Part shown: positions 10,640 to 22,147 of the stretch, piece after piece | Position numbering within the stretch: the first letter of the stretch is position 1 | Layout: every line of letters starts with the position of its first letter | Assembly (NCBI GenBank): GCA_944989445.1 | Contig: CALYLW010000285.1 | Coordinates: 193,285-257,284, forward strand | Origin: Ampullaceana balthica | Lineage: Eukaryota > Mollusca > Gastropoda > Lymnaeidae | DNA length: 64,000 nt | Reading direction: 5' to 3' | The notes under the pieces: generated by a model | Database searches by the model: none | Told to the model about the DNA's origin: nothing | The model's input: the letters and a program-made list of their open reading frames with translations, nothing else | Position numbers and translations under genes: made by a program

Positions 10640-12405
10640 GAATCCCTGAAAATGCCTTGGACAGTCATACGGCAATGCTGCAAATGAGTAGGAAGTATAA
10701 CGGAAACCAGGCTATTCTTGAGAAGTGCATTGTAGCTCATTAAGTGCCGTGCACAGCTCATTCCTTTAATTTGGTTGGGAAAAGAACACCAGGTTGTCCT
10801 ACTGCGGTCAGATTTTTTTGTTTTTTGCAAAATCTTTAAACCCGACTTGTTGCATCTACTCATCGTTGACAGGTACTTCAAAAACATATGAAATTGATAC
10901 ATGCTAACAAAGCCTTGTCTTACACAAGATGGTCAGCCTGACATTATGCTGAATGGTCTGTTAATAGCTCATACCATGAGAATATCGCAGCACTGGAAGA
11001 ATTAGCAACGAATGAAAATCAGCCAAGTGACTGCCGACTTGAAGAAGAAGGATTTCTAAAGGAAATTGAACAACTGGAAGTCGCTATTTTACTTGAAATT
11101 TGGGAAACAATTTTAGAAAGGAAGTCTCTCATTGAGTTTGATTAAAAAATAGCAATCTTAATTTTATTCCTATGAAGACAAAGGAAAGGAAAAGTCCGTG
11201 GTAAAAACAGTGTAAACAATCTTCAATACTATCAAACAAAAAAGAAACCGCCAGTTTGATAAAGGGACATCAAAAAAACAGTATTTCTCCTGGAGAAAAA
11301 ATTCAAGATTGAGGTATTTCTGGTAATCATTGACAAACTTTCTTAAGCCCTACAACATTGGTTAGGTGCATATAAATACATCCATGAGAAATGTGGCTTT
11401 CTTACAAACCTAACTGAGCTCAGCACTTTCGCCACCCGATGGGCAGCAGCCAAGTTAATGGAAGAACATTCAATGATTTCGAAGAAGGGGTCGGGTAAAT
11501 CCGAAGCAACCGTTTCGTCCCCCTCAATTTACTAGCAACGCCATCGAGCGGTGCCGGTTTAGGGCCAGGAACGCCAGTACGGATTAGCAAAAAGTGCCGC
11601 GAAGAACGCATTGGACGCCAGCTATCGAGGAAACCTTCCAGTGGGGGTTGCACCCTAGGTAGGTAGTCTTTGATGATCCCCCGGTCTGCGGTGGTCCTAA
11701 CCATGGAGACCCGTGTGCTTTGCCGGGATGGCGCCAAAGTGGTAGCGGGTCGTAGTAGGAAATTCCACCACCTCCTTGTGAGGGCAACTTAGTGGGAGGC
11801 ACCTTCGACTGTATGTCCTGGATGCCCAGGTGACCGCTTCAGAAGCGACCGCTTTTGGGGGGGGTTCCTTGGCTGTTACGTCCCTTTGGTGGCCAGATGG
11901 CTAAGGGGGTCTTCCGGGAAGACACATAAAGAGCACTAGGCTCGGGGCTTCTTATTTTCTTCCACATGTAGGTTCATGAGTGATTTCGAAGACTGTTTAC
12001 CTTCAGAATTAGTCCAATTTTCAGAACTCTTAAAAAAGTTATTGTCCACCCCCAGGGTAAGGAAAAGGATTAGCACAAAGCGAAAACTCAAAAAACTTGC
12101 ACAGAGCTAAAAATGTTGATGCTTTTGAATGCGCATTTCCCAGTCCTTTACAAATGTACACATCGCACTTCGCATCTATCTTTCAATGATGACATCAAAC
12201 TGCAGCTGAGAGCGATCCTTTTCAAAGTTGAAAAGAATATATAATGAGTTAGAATATGCATGGGACGAAAAAGGCTGAATATGCTCTCTCTAATGAGCAT
12301 TGAAAAGGAACGTGTAAGCTTACTCAGCTTTATTGACTTGATTGAAAACTTCGCCATTTGAAAAATTCGCAAATGAAAGTTGTAGGTTGAAATAATATTC
12401 ATACA
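10640..12405 (+). pseudogene. hAT/ZMYM1-like transposase, several stops and frameshifts
   Basis: Readable fragments in changing frames: LVGKRTPGCPTAVRFF, SYTRWSA, EEEGFLKEIEQLEVAILLEI, FKIEVFLVIIDKLS, then after the insert DFEDCLPSELVQFSELL, and ERSFSKLKRIYNELEYA with SLMSIEKE. The order equals that of ZMYM1-type hAT transposases (RNase H-like core, then the C-terminal dimerisation domain with ERSFSKLK). Not functional: stops occur within every segment. Confidence 0.85.
11486..11980. mobile_element. 495-bp GC-rich insertion with 12-bp target duplication
   Basis: Flanked by a perfect direct repeat TGATTTCGAAGA (11474-11485 and 11981-11992), interrupting the hAT transposase between its RNase-H-like part and dimerisation domain. 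Much more GC-rich than its surroundings. No terminal inverted repeat, tail or recognisable protein; a long target duplication suggests a retroposon. Confidence 0.65.
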
Positions 12406-13320
12406 TATTTTTCAATAATTTTTGTTATTTCAAATAGAGAAAAGAATTCGTTACCTCATGAAATTTTTTTTTAAAATACGGAATAACGCGTAATACTATT
12501 CTTTACGGGGGCGCGTTCGTAAGCACTAAACAGCGTAAGTCGGGATGGGACCGTCGTAACCGGAGGACTACCTGTATGTAAACATGCATATCTATGCTTT
12601 CACGCCCTTTAATAAATATATATATAAAAAATATTAACTCAAAGACATTGAAATCATAATTTTCCTCAAGAAAAACATCAACAAAGAAAACCCATCTTTT
12701 GATTTTTTTTTCTTTGGGGGGGGGGTGGTGATAAAAATCGTATTCCCCCCCCACCCCACTGTGGTGGAGGGAGTCGTGAGGTGGGATTCGTTCATGCTGT
12801 CGGTGTGTCCAAGCCCAAATGGCTTTATATCTTTTAAAACAGAAGACACTGCCTCTTTCATTCCAGCCTTTTTTAAAGATCTCTCTGCTGCGACTATTTC
12901 TTTTCTTTTTTTCCTAATTTGTTTTAATGTTGTTCGTGTGTTGGGACTGTTTTATTATTGCAAGTTAACTGATATTTTTTTAATAAGAATTTTCGCGTTT
13001 AACGTATTTCATTGTATTTCTTAATTTCTTTCTAGATTAAAAAATTTGTCATCTTTTGTTTTCTGAAATAAAATCGTACACAGTAACATTTTAGGCTCGG
13101 GTGTCACCCCCTGATGGGTGTCACCCGGGGCGGCCCGCCCCCCCCGCCCCCCCCTAGTGACGCCACTGGTGTTTGGCAACAACAAAAAAGGGGGTGGGGG
13201 AGACAAGAGATTTAAAAAGTTCAGGAAATATCACATTCACGTCACATACTGGAGTTCCCTCCCATATGTTTGAATTACTTTGTTTGCTACGTTCCTTATA
13301 AAAAGGTGGGTTTTGTAAAT

Positions 13321-14018
13321 GGCTGTCATTACTAGGAGGTTGAAAACCTTGTGGTGGCTTCCATTGAAATGGCGGTCATTACTAGGAGGTTGAAAACCTT
13401 GTGGTGGCTTCCATTGAAATGGCGGTCATTACTAGGAGGTTGAAAACCTTGTGGTGGCTTCCATTGAAATGGCGGTCATTACTAGGAGGTTGAAAACCTT
13501 GTGGTGGCTTCCATTGAAATGGCGGTCATTACTAGGAGGTTGAAAACCTTGTGGTGGCTTCCATTGAAATGGCGGTCATTACTAGGAGGTTGAAAACCTT
13601 GTGGTGGCTTCCATTGAAATGGCGGTCATTACTAGGAGGTTGAAAACCTTGTGGTGGCTTCCATTGAAATGGCGGTCATTACTAGGAGGTTGAAAACCTT
13701 GTGGTGGCTTCCATTGAAATGGCGGTCATTACTAGGAGGTTGAAAACCTTGTGGTGGCTTCCATTGAAATGGCGGTCATTACTAGGAGGTTGAAAACCTT
13801 GTGGTGGCTTCCATTGCAATGGCGGTCATTACTAGGTGGTTGAAAACCTTGTGGTGGCTTCCATTGAAATGGCGGTCATTACTAGGAGGATGAAAACCTT
13901 GTGGTTGCTTCCATTGAAATGGCGGTCATTACTAGGAGGTTGAGAACCTTGTGGTGGCTTCCATTGAAATGGCGGTCATTACTAGGTGGTTGAAAACCTT
14001 GTGGTGGCTTCCATTGAA
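13321..14018. repeat. 50-bp minisatellite
   Basis: Fourteen near-identical units starting GGCGGTCATTACTAGGAGGT. The low divergence points to recent expansion. In the ABCG intron between exons 10 and 11; no splice-site copy. Confidence 0.97.
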
Positions 14019-14402
14019 GTGTTATGAGGTAGGAAATAGTCTATTCTATAACATGTGCTAAGACAATTGTAGTCGTCTCTTTTCGGTAACGTAGAGTCAG
14101 AAGTTTGCTTTCAAGATTAGAAAGTCGAGATCATATTTAACTCTGCCTCTAGAAATCGTTAAAAAAGATTCTATTCAAGGTAGGTAGGAGAAAGTGTGTA
14201 GAATATTGTGCATAGCATGTTGGCTATGAGATAGCAATAACAATAGGAGTGATAGCAATAACAATAGGAGTGATAGCAATAACAATAAGGGTGATGGGTT
14301 CTCCATTGTGCATCACCCGGCCCATGGGCGTCGCTAGGAATTTTTCCAGGAGGGGGGGCAAAAAAACAACACTTTTTTATTTTAGCTGACAATGCCATAC
14401 AG

Positions 14403-16100
14403 CAGGGGCGTCCAAACTTTTTGCATGGCGGGCCATATTCTTTGGAGTAAAGATATTCGCGGGCCGGATTAAAACAATATTATAAAAGTGACATAGTTTT
14501 TTTTATTGTAAAATGTTAATGTGAAGGGTGAAACTGAGATCTTGAATGCAGTAAGTAGGAGAGTTCAGGCTCAATGCCACCCGTTTTGATACGTATGATA
14601 TCACGTATGTAAGAGTCACTTATCCTCGTCATCAAACGTTTTTTCTTAAAATTCATAACTGAAAATGTCTTCTCACACAAATATGTCGAGCTAAACAAGC
14701 GGAGCATTTTCTAAGCAAATGCTCGAATCATGTTGAATATCTCTTTATCCAGCTGATGATAAAAGTCAATGAGAGAAAGCTGTTGTTGTTTGCTGCGACA
14801 TTCAGCATCACTTTTGTAACTAAATGAGTTCCAGCTGCAAATTGCCCGGATCATTATCATGGTCCACAGAGGAAGGTGAAGACAAAAACATTATTTCCTT
14901 TTCAATAAATTCAATAAATAAAGTCCTGAAAGCGTCTTTGAAATTCATCAGTCAGGGATGTGAACTTACCTCTACTTTTGCTCATTGAAGCATCTTGAAA
15001 AAAAAGCAACTTGTCATGATTTCCTGTAGTAAGTGGAAACGTGTTGCATTAGACTGGATTTTGAGACAGTTGCCTTTGAAAAAGTTGCAGCTTGTTCCTA
15101 AGACCTTGATATATGAGTATAATTGGATTACCACTGCATTGTGACCTTGCCTAATTTGTGTTTAGAACGTTTAGATGTCTTGTCACATCAACTAAAAATG
15201 CAAAATCTGTATCAGATAGTTCTGAAATTGGTCGTTCCTTAACTTCCATGAATTGAACAATAATTTCTTTTTTTAAGTGAGTAGAAGCGTCAAAGTGATG
15301 TCCTCCGACTGAGCCATCTTACATCATTGTGATACACAACATCTCTGTATTCTCCCTGGATACGCAGAAGAAACTGCTCAAACTGGCGATGAAACAGGGA
15401 TTTTAAAAGAATAAGGTCTATAGATTTTATCACAGGCTTAAAAACAAATTCATATCTAAGGAGTTTTATAAAAAGAACTTGTTGGTGAATGATACAGTGA
15501 AGTTTATAAGCTTTTCCGCCATTGTCACTGACTCTTTTACAGCCAACTGTTGCTAGTCCACTATGCTCACCAATCATGGCTAGAGCACTATCAGTAATAA
15601 TACCAGATTTTATTTCCATGGTAGTTTGAATGTAATTGACAGCAGAAGAAACAGAAGCAAATAAAGTTTTTCCCCTTGTTTGGTCTTTAACTCTCTGAAG
15701 GTCAAGTAATTCTTAACTCACACACATGTCATCATTAACTCCTCTATTTTAAAAAAAGTTGGATAGTGTCAGATGCATCAGTGCTTTCATCACAGGCTAT
15801 TGAAAAAAGTCACATATTTATACTTAAAAATGACGTCATCGATTTCTACGGTAGGCGTCCCTCAACTTTATCGTGTATTTTTATAATCCATTTCTATGTT
15901 GTTAAAAAATAAAATGTTATCGTTTTTCACCATCATCTGGCGTACTCAAAACAGTAAAAAAATTCACCTTTTCTTATAAATATAATTTCGTTACAGAAAA
16001 AATACGTCAGTCAATTAATTATTTCAGGTGTGGCCGCGGGCCAGTTAAAATTGCTTCGCGGGCTGGTTTTGGCCCGCGGGCCGGACTTTGGACACCCCTG
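14403..16100 (-). mobile_element. hAT transposon (Charlie/GTF2IRD2-like), perfect target duplication
   Basis: Termini CAGGGGCGTCCAAACTTT and reversed CAGGGGTGTCCAAAGTCC; 8-bp target duplication CCATACAG at 14395-14402 and 16101-16108, identical. The minus strand carries a decayed transposase: ITDSALAMIGEHSGLATVG and YHNDVRWLSRRTSL (15,290-15,619), and CEKTFSVMNFKKKRLMTRIS (14,516-14,707). These are the pattern of GTF2IRD2/EPM2AIP1-like hAT proteins. Stops between segments make it inactive. Confidence 0.92.
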
Positions 16101-16414
16101 CCATACAGGTACAATTTTCAATTTAATTCGAGTTCAGTATAAAATAATGGTCGAAAAAAGCCTTAGAAATTGATAAGACTTACAAATTAGTGTAGTAATA
16201 GCTAAAATACAACATTTATTAATGCATTTAATAAATTAAAAACTGGGTCCTATCATTTCTACAATCCTATTTTGCTGCATGCATGTTTTAGCAATTCGTG
16301 GAAAAGAATCAAATTCTGGTAATTTTTATGAACTGTTGGAGTTTCGTGTTGAATCTGGAGATAAAGTTCTTGGTAATCGTTTGTAAATTGGTTCTTGTAG
16401 TGTTGAGTACGGTT

Positions 16415-16805
16415 CACCGACAAACGGCCCCCGACAAAACGGCCCCGACAATTGGGCTCAGACATAACGGTCCCGACAAAACGGCCCTGGACTAATAGAT
16501 GGACTAATAGTAAAATTTACAATCAAATATATTAGTATTTTTACTCACCTATTCAGTGTCAGGTTTAGCTAACAATAAACAATAATAATAACACCACAAA
16601 AGTGAATTTAATAGCCTTTACGCGAAATGGTTCCAATAACGGTTGTTTGATGACAAGAAACAATATATTAACATCACAAGAAATAATTTTACAATTTTAC
16701 CACTTTTTTAAGGGTGAAAAAGTTGACGAAAGCTTAAATGCAAAAAAAAATTAATCTTTTTGTTTAAAAATGTTAACAATTTGTCTGGGGCCGTTTTGAC
16801 GGGTC
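16415..16805. mobile_element. MITE-like element with ACGGCCCCGAC repeats
   Basis: Left part has several CGACAAAACGGCCC copies; the right end is GGGGCCGTTTTGACGGG. The host transposase reading is interrupted here, and TCACCG occurs on both sides. Roughly 390 bp, non-coding. Confidence 0.65.
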
Positions 16806-17726
16806 ACCGCTGAGTGTATCTCGGCAACTACGCAAAACACTATAATTGAAATTTGTGGGTCTCTCTTGCGTGAAGACATTGTTCGTGAAGCAAATAATTC
16901 AGTTGCATTTTCTATACTTGTCGACGAGACAAATGACATTTCAGGCATTGAGCAGATGTCACTTGGTGTTAGATTTGTCAAAGAGCAAAATGGGAAAATG
17001 TTGGACACAGAAGAATTCATGGGACATATTCCAATTGTCAATAGAATATCTGAAGGTTTAATCAACACCATCATTACTAATTCATTCGAATTTTGATTAA
17101 ATATGACAAAGCTTGTTGGTCAAGGCTACTACCGATGTTCTACAATGGCAGGTAAAGAAGGAGGAGTCCAAGCAATAATTCGAAAAACAAAATACCCCCA
17201 AAGCAGCATTTGTACATTGAAGTTCACACAAACTAACTCTTGCTGTGAACGATTTAAATAATGTGAATGTTGTACGGAACACAATAAGAACAATTAAGTC
17301 AATTATAGTGTTTTTCCGATAAAGTAATCAGCAAAGAAAACGTATTCTAAATGTTCCTTTGCTATGTGAAACTAGATGGTCACATAAATATAAAAGCTTG
17401 CGGATTTTTGCTGAAAATGTTACAGAAATTGTTAAACAACTGGAATATTTAGAACAATCAGTAATGTAATCAGTTATACTTGCAGATATAATTCTTTTTT
17501 TATGTTTGATAAATGTAAACTGTCTTCCATGTAATAAACTTTCAGGAAATTTAGTTCAGTTTTATTGTAACAACTTTATGACATTTTCATGACATTTTTT
17601 TCCTCACATATAGGGGGGGGGGCAAATGCCCCTACGCCCATGACCCAGCCCTGACTATCCCTATCTTCCAATAGGACTATACATTTCTTACAATGTTTCT
17701 CTCTATCGTTCAATCTGCTAACTCAC

Positions 17727-17825
17727 CACAATGTGATCGGACAAATCCACTCCATTTTTCTGTGTCTCTATCTGCTGGTCAATGTACCTGGCCTCCCGAC
17801 TTTGACTGAATCCATCACATATGGC
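17727..17825 (-). CDS. ABCG exon 10: linker to membrane domain
   Basis: 33 codons starting AICDGFSQSREARYIDQQIE and ending DLSDHIV. Acceptor ctacag|GCC, donor TGTG|gtgagt; phase 0 both sides. The first 12 exon bases (GCCATATGTGAT) together with the acceptor are copied about six times upstream in a 31-bp array. Confidence 0.9.
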
Positions 17826-18003
17826 CTGTAGGAGTATAGCAATAATAGCATGTATCACATATTGCCTGTTGGAGTATAGCATGTATCACATATGGCCTGT
17901 AGGAGTATAGCATGTATCACATATGGCCTGTAGGAGTATAGCATGTATCACATATGGCCTGTAGGAGTATAGCATGTATCACATATGGCCTGTAGGAGTA
18001 TAG
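17821..18003. repeat. 31-bp minisatellite carrying the ABCG exon 10 acceptor
   Basis: Minus-strand unit: tactcctacag|GCCATATGTGAT plus ACATGCTA. It repeats the polypyrimidine tract, the AG and the first 12 bases of exon 10. About six copies; the proximal one is the true acceptor (17825). The LTR retrotransposon begins at its distal end. Confidence 0.95.
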
Positions 18004-20680
18004 TGTCACGTGTGATTAACATGATTTGTGACGTAAGGTCACGTGAATGGTGACGCGGGAAGAAAGGAGCATTCCTATTGGTTGAAAGTGTTGGGCGAGG
18101 AGTTGTTAGAAGACTTCCGTCAAGGAAGGATGGATGTGTGTGTGCCTCAAGATTTCCACGTTGTATAACCTCAAATGATATTTCTGTGTACAAAGTATAC
18201 ATATTAAAGTTGTTTTGTTGAAACAAGTTCTTCAGTGGATATAGTGCCCTAAGATTAATATTGTGACATATTTAATAGTTACATTGGTGTCGAAGTAAAA
18301 GTATTTTGCCATTAGGCATAAGTTCTAAGTGAACACAGTACAAGAGATTTTAGAAAGGAGGTTTCGTGGAAATAACAAGTATTGGATATTTCAAAAAGGA
18401 AAGTATTCATTAAAAGAAGAAATATTAGCAGCTATCGTATTTTTTGAATATTCAAGTTCGTAAGAAGCTGTGAATAAACTTTTGTGGTTCAATGAAAATA
18501 CAAGAATATTTCAAGATGGCGGCATACAAGCACATGGTCACGGGCGTGCGGTGTATACAACTAGGTCGCCTAGTTTGTTCTACGTCACAGTCGACGACAG
18601 TACAAGTATACTACACAGTGCTGGAATCTGCGTCGTGTAGGCTTACTGAATGGTGACACACGGTGAACATATATAGGTCGTGACGTCAACAAGCTCAATG
18701 CTAGTTGATTCCAGGAAATATTTGTAAACATAACCTGGAACTTGGAAGGCTATGGACTATTAATTATGAAGTGTGAATTATAAATAAAGGAACGGAATTT
18801 TTATCCATTCATTGTGTGAAGAGTTTGATAATTGCAATTTTGGATTAATGGAGTGAACTAAATTGTTAAAAACACTACTCGAAAATTGAAATTTTAACCA
18901 AGTGACTTTTATTCAAAACGATTGGACCATTTAATATGTTTTGTCAATCTGAGGGAGCGTATATATAAAGTATACTAAAGATCCCGTGTGAGGATTCTTT
19001 TGTTGTCTCATCTTGTCAAGGCTAGATTTCATGGTTTAGACGTGTCACTTATTTGAACTTAACATTTTGAATTCAAGATTTTTCATTTGGAAGATTTATA
19101 ACTTTATCAATATATACCTAAATTCCTTACCAAATTGCTTGACTCATATTATTCAATCAAACAAAACATGGATTACTACAAAGAATTCACTGCCATAGCT
19201 AAAGAGATCGGACTAAAGGGAAAAGAAATGAGAGATTTCATTGAAGAAAAAGTAAGCATTGCTGAAGAAAAAGAAAAGCTAAGAATAGCTGAAGAAAAAG
19301 AAAATCAGAGAATTGCTGAAGAAAAGCAAAGAATTGCTGAAGAAAAGAAAAGCTAAGAAAAGCTGAAGAAAAAGAAAATCAAAGAATTGCTGAAGAAAAA
19401 GAAAAGCTAAGAAAAGCTGAAGAAAAAGAAAATCAAAAGAGGCTGAAGAAAAAGAGAGGAAAGACTCATAATTAAAAGAGAACTTGAACAAATTAAAAAT
19501 GACAACTTAAAATTACGAATTGAGCTAGAGAGTAGAGGCCAAAATCCTGGTGATGAAACAAATAGAAGGTCAGCACCAAGGGATACTATCAAAGTAAGAA
19601 AATATGATAGCCAAAAAGAAAAAATGGATGTTTATCTGGATTATTTCGAATCCATAATGGCTATGAAAGGCTATAATGAAGAAGATTGGCCAGCACAACT
19701 GATGACTCAATTAACTGGAGAAGCATTTGAAGCTTATAACAGTATAGCCAAAGAAGACAAAAGCATATATAAGAATGTCAAAAAGGCACTTCTATGTCAT
19801 TTTGGAAAGTCAGAAAATGATTATAGAAGAGAATTTCATGAAATGAGAATCAAGATGGACAAAGATCCACAGATCATAGTGCATGAAGCACAAGTCAAAC
19901 TAACAAAATGGCTGGAACTGACAGCAATAGATACGAGCAATCCAAAGGCCATACTAGACATGGTGTTAATTGACAAGTTTTTAGAAAATGCAACACCAAC
20001 TCTATTCACATATTTAACTGATAAGAAAGTTCGTACTCAAGCAGAGCTAACAAATGCATTACGAACATTCAAAGACTCTCATCCGAATGTGGAAATGGAT
20101 AAGAGACAAGACATATTTGCAGCAATACAAATTAAAAGTCAAGAAAAAAGGCAAGGTATGAGAAACCAGAGTCTGCCAAACCAAGGCAACAGACAGTCTA
20201 TTTGCTGGTACTGTAACAAGCCAGGACATATGGCGAAGCAGTGTTACCACAATAAAGGACAACCAAATAGGGTGTCACCTAATGGCAGCCCTATAAGAAA
20301 GAAAACAGAAGAAAAATCAAGACAAGATCACTTTGAAAACAAAGGTAGACAAGCATGGAAAGAAAAATATCATAATTCCAAACATAGAGATTATGATCAA
20401 GATAGACAATTATGGAGAGAAAAATATAATCATAATTCCAGACACAGAGATTATGATCAAGAAAGACAATCATGGAGAGAAAGAAATAATCATAATTCCA
20501 TAAATAGAGATTATAATGAAAGCAGAAGATCATGGAGAGGCAAATACAATTTTGATTCCAGAAAAAGAAATTATGATCAATCAATTCAATCATGGAGAAA
20601 GAATGAAAACCAAGACATGAATGATAGAAAAATAATAAAGTTAAATCGAGCACAAAAAGAAACTAGTGACACTAATTAAC
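18004..20680 (+). mobile_element. LTR retrotransposon remnant: 5' LTR, leader and gag only
   Basis: A 280-bp LTR (TGTCACGTGTG ... TTACA, 18004-18283) is followed one base later by TGGTGTCGAAGT, a primer-binding-site-like start. A long leader and a gag frame follow. No protease, reverse transcriptase, integrase or 3' LTR is present before ABCG exon 9 at 20,816. Opposite in orientation to the host gene. Either 3'-truncated or a non-autonomous element. Confidence 0.85.
19168..20679 (+). pseudogene. Retrotransposon gag, frameshifted near its N-terminus
   Basis: The frame opens at 19168 (MDYYKEFTAIAKEIG) with a coiled-coil stretch of repeated AEEKE units, then shifts frame twice between about 19,350 and 19,450. 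The main part, 19,624-20,679, is open: a capsid-like region (LTGEAFEAYNSIAKE) and one zinc knuckle CWYCNKPGHMAKQC (C-X2-C-X4-H-X4-C), then a basic tail of 20-residue repeats rich in SWREKYNH. The knuckle identifies it as a nucleocapsid-bearing gag of a Ty3/gypsy-type element. Frameshifts lie in the short-repeat coiled-coil segment, so replication slippage is a likely cause. Confidence 0.85.
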
Positions 20681-20815
20681 GTCTATACATTCATGTATTA
20701 CGTACGGCCTTGTGTTTGTTTTTTATGGTAAAGCGAAGAAAGAAATCGTAATGGTTCAGTGAGATCAGATCATAGCAGATATTTTAGGACAAAGTTTTAT
20801 GTGGGACAGTCTCAC

Positions 20816-20918
20816 TTTGGTTCTTTTTCTGGCTTCTTCTTCCTGTCCGGGGACAATGGCTAACGTCAGAATGTAGTGGTCACTCGGGTTGAAGTTTGGT
20901 GGACATGTGAAGTGCATT
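20816..20918 (-). CDS. ABCG exon 9: linker (CPPNFNPSDHY)
   Basis: Encodes CPPNFNPSDHYILTLAIVPG followed by QEEEARKRTK. The CP.N.NP.D.Y....A..PG..EE pattern is diagnostic of White-type ABCG linkers. Acceptor tttcag|AAT, donor CAAA|gtgaga; phase 2 in, phase 0 out. The gag-bearing retrotransposon remnant ends within about 140 bases of its donor. Confidence 0.93.
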
Positions 20919-21054
20919 CTGAAACAAATATAGATAAAGATGCACGCGAAGAAAGAAAAACATTTTTAATTACCTTCACTATTTTACTTTTTAGACATTT
21001 AGGAATAGATTTAATCATTTTCATCGTCAATAAACGTACAACTATATTTTATAT

Positions 21055-21452
21055 CAAAGGATGTGTTATCTATACCAAGGGATGAGTTGTCTATACCAAA
21101 GGATGAGTTGTCTATACCAAAGGATGAGTTGTTTATATCAAAGGATGAATTGTCTATACCAAAGGATGTGTTGTCTATACCAAAGGATGAGTTTTCTATA
21201 CCAAAGGATGAGTTGTCTATACCAAAGGATGAGTTGTCTATACCAAAGGATGAGTTGTCTATACCAAAGGATGAGTTGTCTATACCAAAGGATGAGTTGT
21301 CTATACCAAAGGATGAGTTGTCTATACCAAAGGATAAGTTCTCTATACCAAAGGATGAATTGTCTATACCAAAGGATGTGTTGTCTATACCAAAGGATGA
21401 GTTGTCTATACCAAAGGATGAGTTGTCTATACCAAAGGATGTGTTGTCTTCC
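21055..21452. repeat. 21-bp minisatellite
   Basis: About 19 units of CTATACCAAAGGATGAGTTGT in the ABCG intron between exons 8 and 9. The unit is a multiple of three without stops, so four long frames are open; none is a gene. Confidence 0.97.
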
Positions 21453-21573
21453 CACATGCAATTTAACAGTTAAATAACTATAACCCCTCTCATGTCATAT
21501 TTGTACGGTAAATTCAGCATCTTGGTTATCACTAACTATTTATTCACCTGATACTTGTCTGTTTACTTCTCAC

Positions 21574-21645
21574 CTGTTAAAAAAGTCGATACATTCTTGT
21601 GATGTTCCCATAAACGCTACTCTACCTTCAGACAGCAGGAGGACC
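21574..21645 (-). CDS. ABCG exon 8: end of the ATPase domain
   Basis: Encodes VLLLSEGRVAFMGTSQECID and FFN, the usual LLL..GR..YMG.....FF element after the H-loop. Acceptor ttttag|GGT, donor ACAG|gtgaga; phase 2 in and out. Confidence 0.93.
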
Positions 21646-21946
21646 CTAAAATAATGGGAGCATCTGTTCATTGATAGCGATCCAAAATAAACACGTGTAC
21701 AATAATTGGTGTCTGGTAATAAAATAGAGTGTGTGGACGAATGGAAGTTGAATATATTTTTGTAACAATTTTATTACATTTTTAAAAATAATTTGAATTT
21801 ATTATTGTAACAAATTGAACATTTTATTTTAAATGTTGAATTAATTATAGTAGTTCATTGCACTGTTGAATTTAACTGAATAAATAATTGTAATAAACAA
21901 AATATTTTTTTTCTCCAAAAATACGAAGTTAAACCGAAGTACTCAC

Positions 21947-22023
21947 TGATTAAATAAAGCAAACAGCTCTGATGAAGGCTGATGTATGGTACACAGTATC
22001 ACTCGGCCTCTAGATGCCATTTT
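21947..22023 (-). CDS. ABCG exon 7: H-loop
   Basis: Encodes KMASRGRVILCTIHQPSSE and then LFALFN. TIHQPSSE carries the switch (H-loop) histidine in the form specific to the ABCG family. Acceptor tttcag|AAA, donor ATCA|gtgagt; phase 0 in, phase 2 out. Confidence 0.95.
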
Positions 22024-22147
22024 CTGAAAAATGTAATGTTTATATTTGTTGGTAGTTTATACATTAACACGTCTAACAGAAATCTCTCATTATATTTCGT
22101 ATTTATAAGTCAAACAGAAATGTATGAGGTCAAATCAAAGTTTTTAC

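Larger units (their letters stand above)
10076..13168 (+). mobile_element. hAT transposon (ZMYM1-like transposase), degenerate
   Basis: The right terminus CAGTGGCGTCACTAG is matched by AAGAGGCGTCACTAG on the left. 8-bp target duplication GTGTTTAA / GTGTTTGG (10068-10075 and 13169-13176, 6 of 8). The plus strand carries a decayed hAT transposase between about 10,640 and 12,405. It has been entered by a MITE (10,144) and a 495-bp insert (11,486). Lies in an ABCG intron. Confidence 0.87.
14323..17642 (+). mobile_element. Outer hAT transposon (ZMYM1-like) holding two other elements
   Basis: Termini CATGGGCGTCGCTAGG (left) and reversed CATGGGCGTAGGGGCA (right). Target duplication ACCCGGCC / ACCCAGCC (14315-14322 and 17643-17650, 7 of 8). 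Coding traces on the plus strand: IRGKESNSGNFYELLEFRVE near 16,290 and REDIVREANNSVAFSILVDE near 16,870, then QAIIRKT. Interrupted by a GTF2IRD2-like hAT (14,403-16,100) and a MITE-like element (~16,415-16,805). Confidence 0.85.

Noticed and set aside
11420..11802. Minus-strand frames of 72 and 105 codons
   Set aside because: They lie across the 495-bp GC-rich insert and its edge; no recognisable protein.
21011..21477. Overlapping 107-148-codon frames
   Set aside because: All come from a 21-bp tandem unit without stops; no composition or homology of a real protein.
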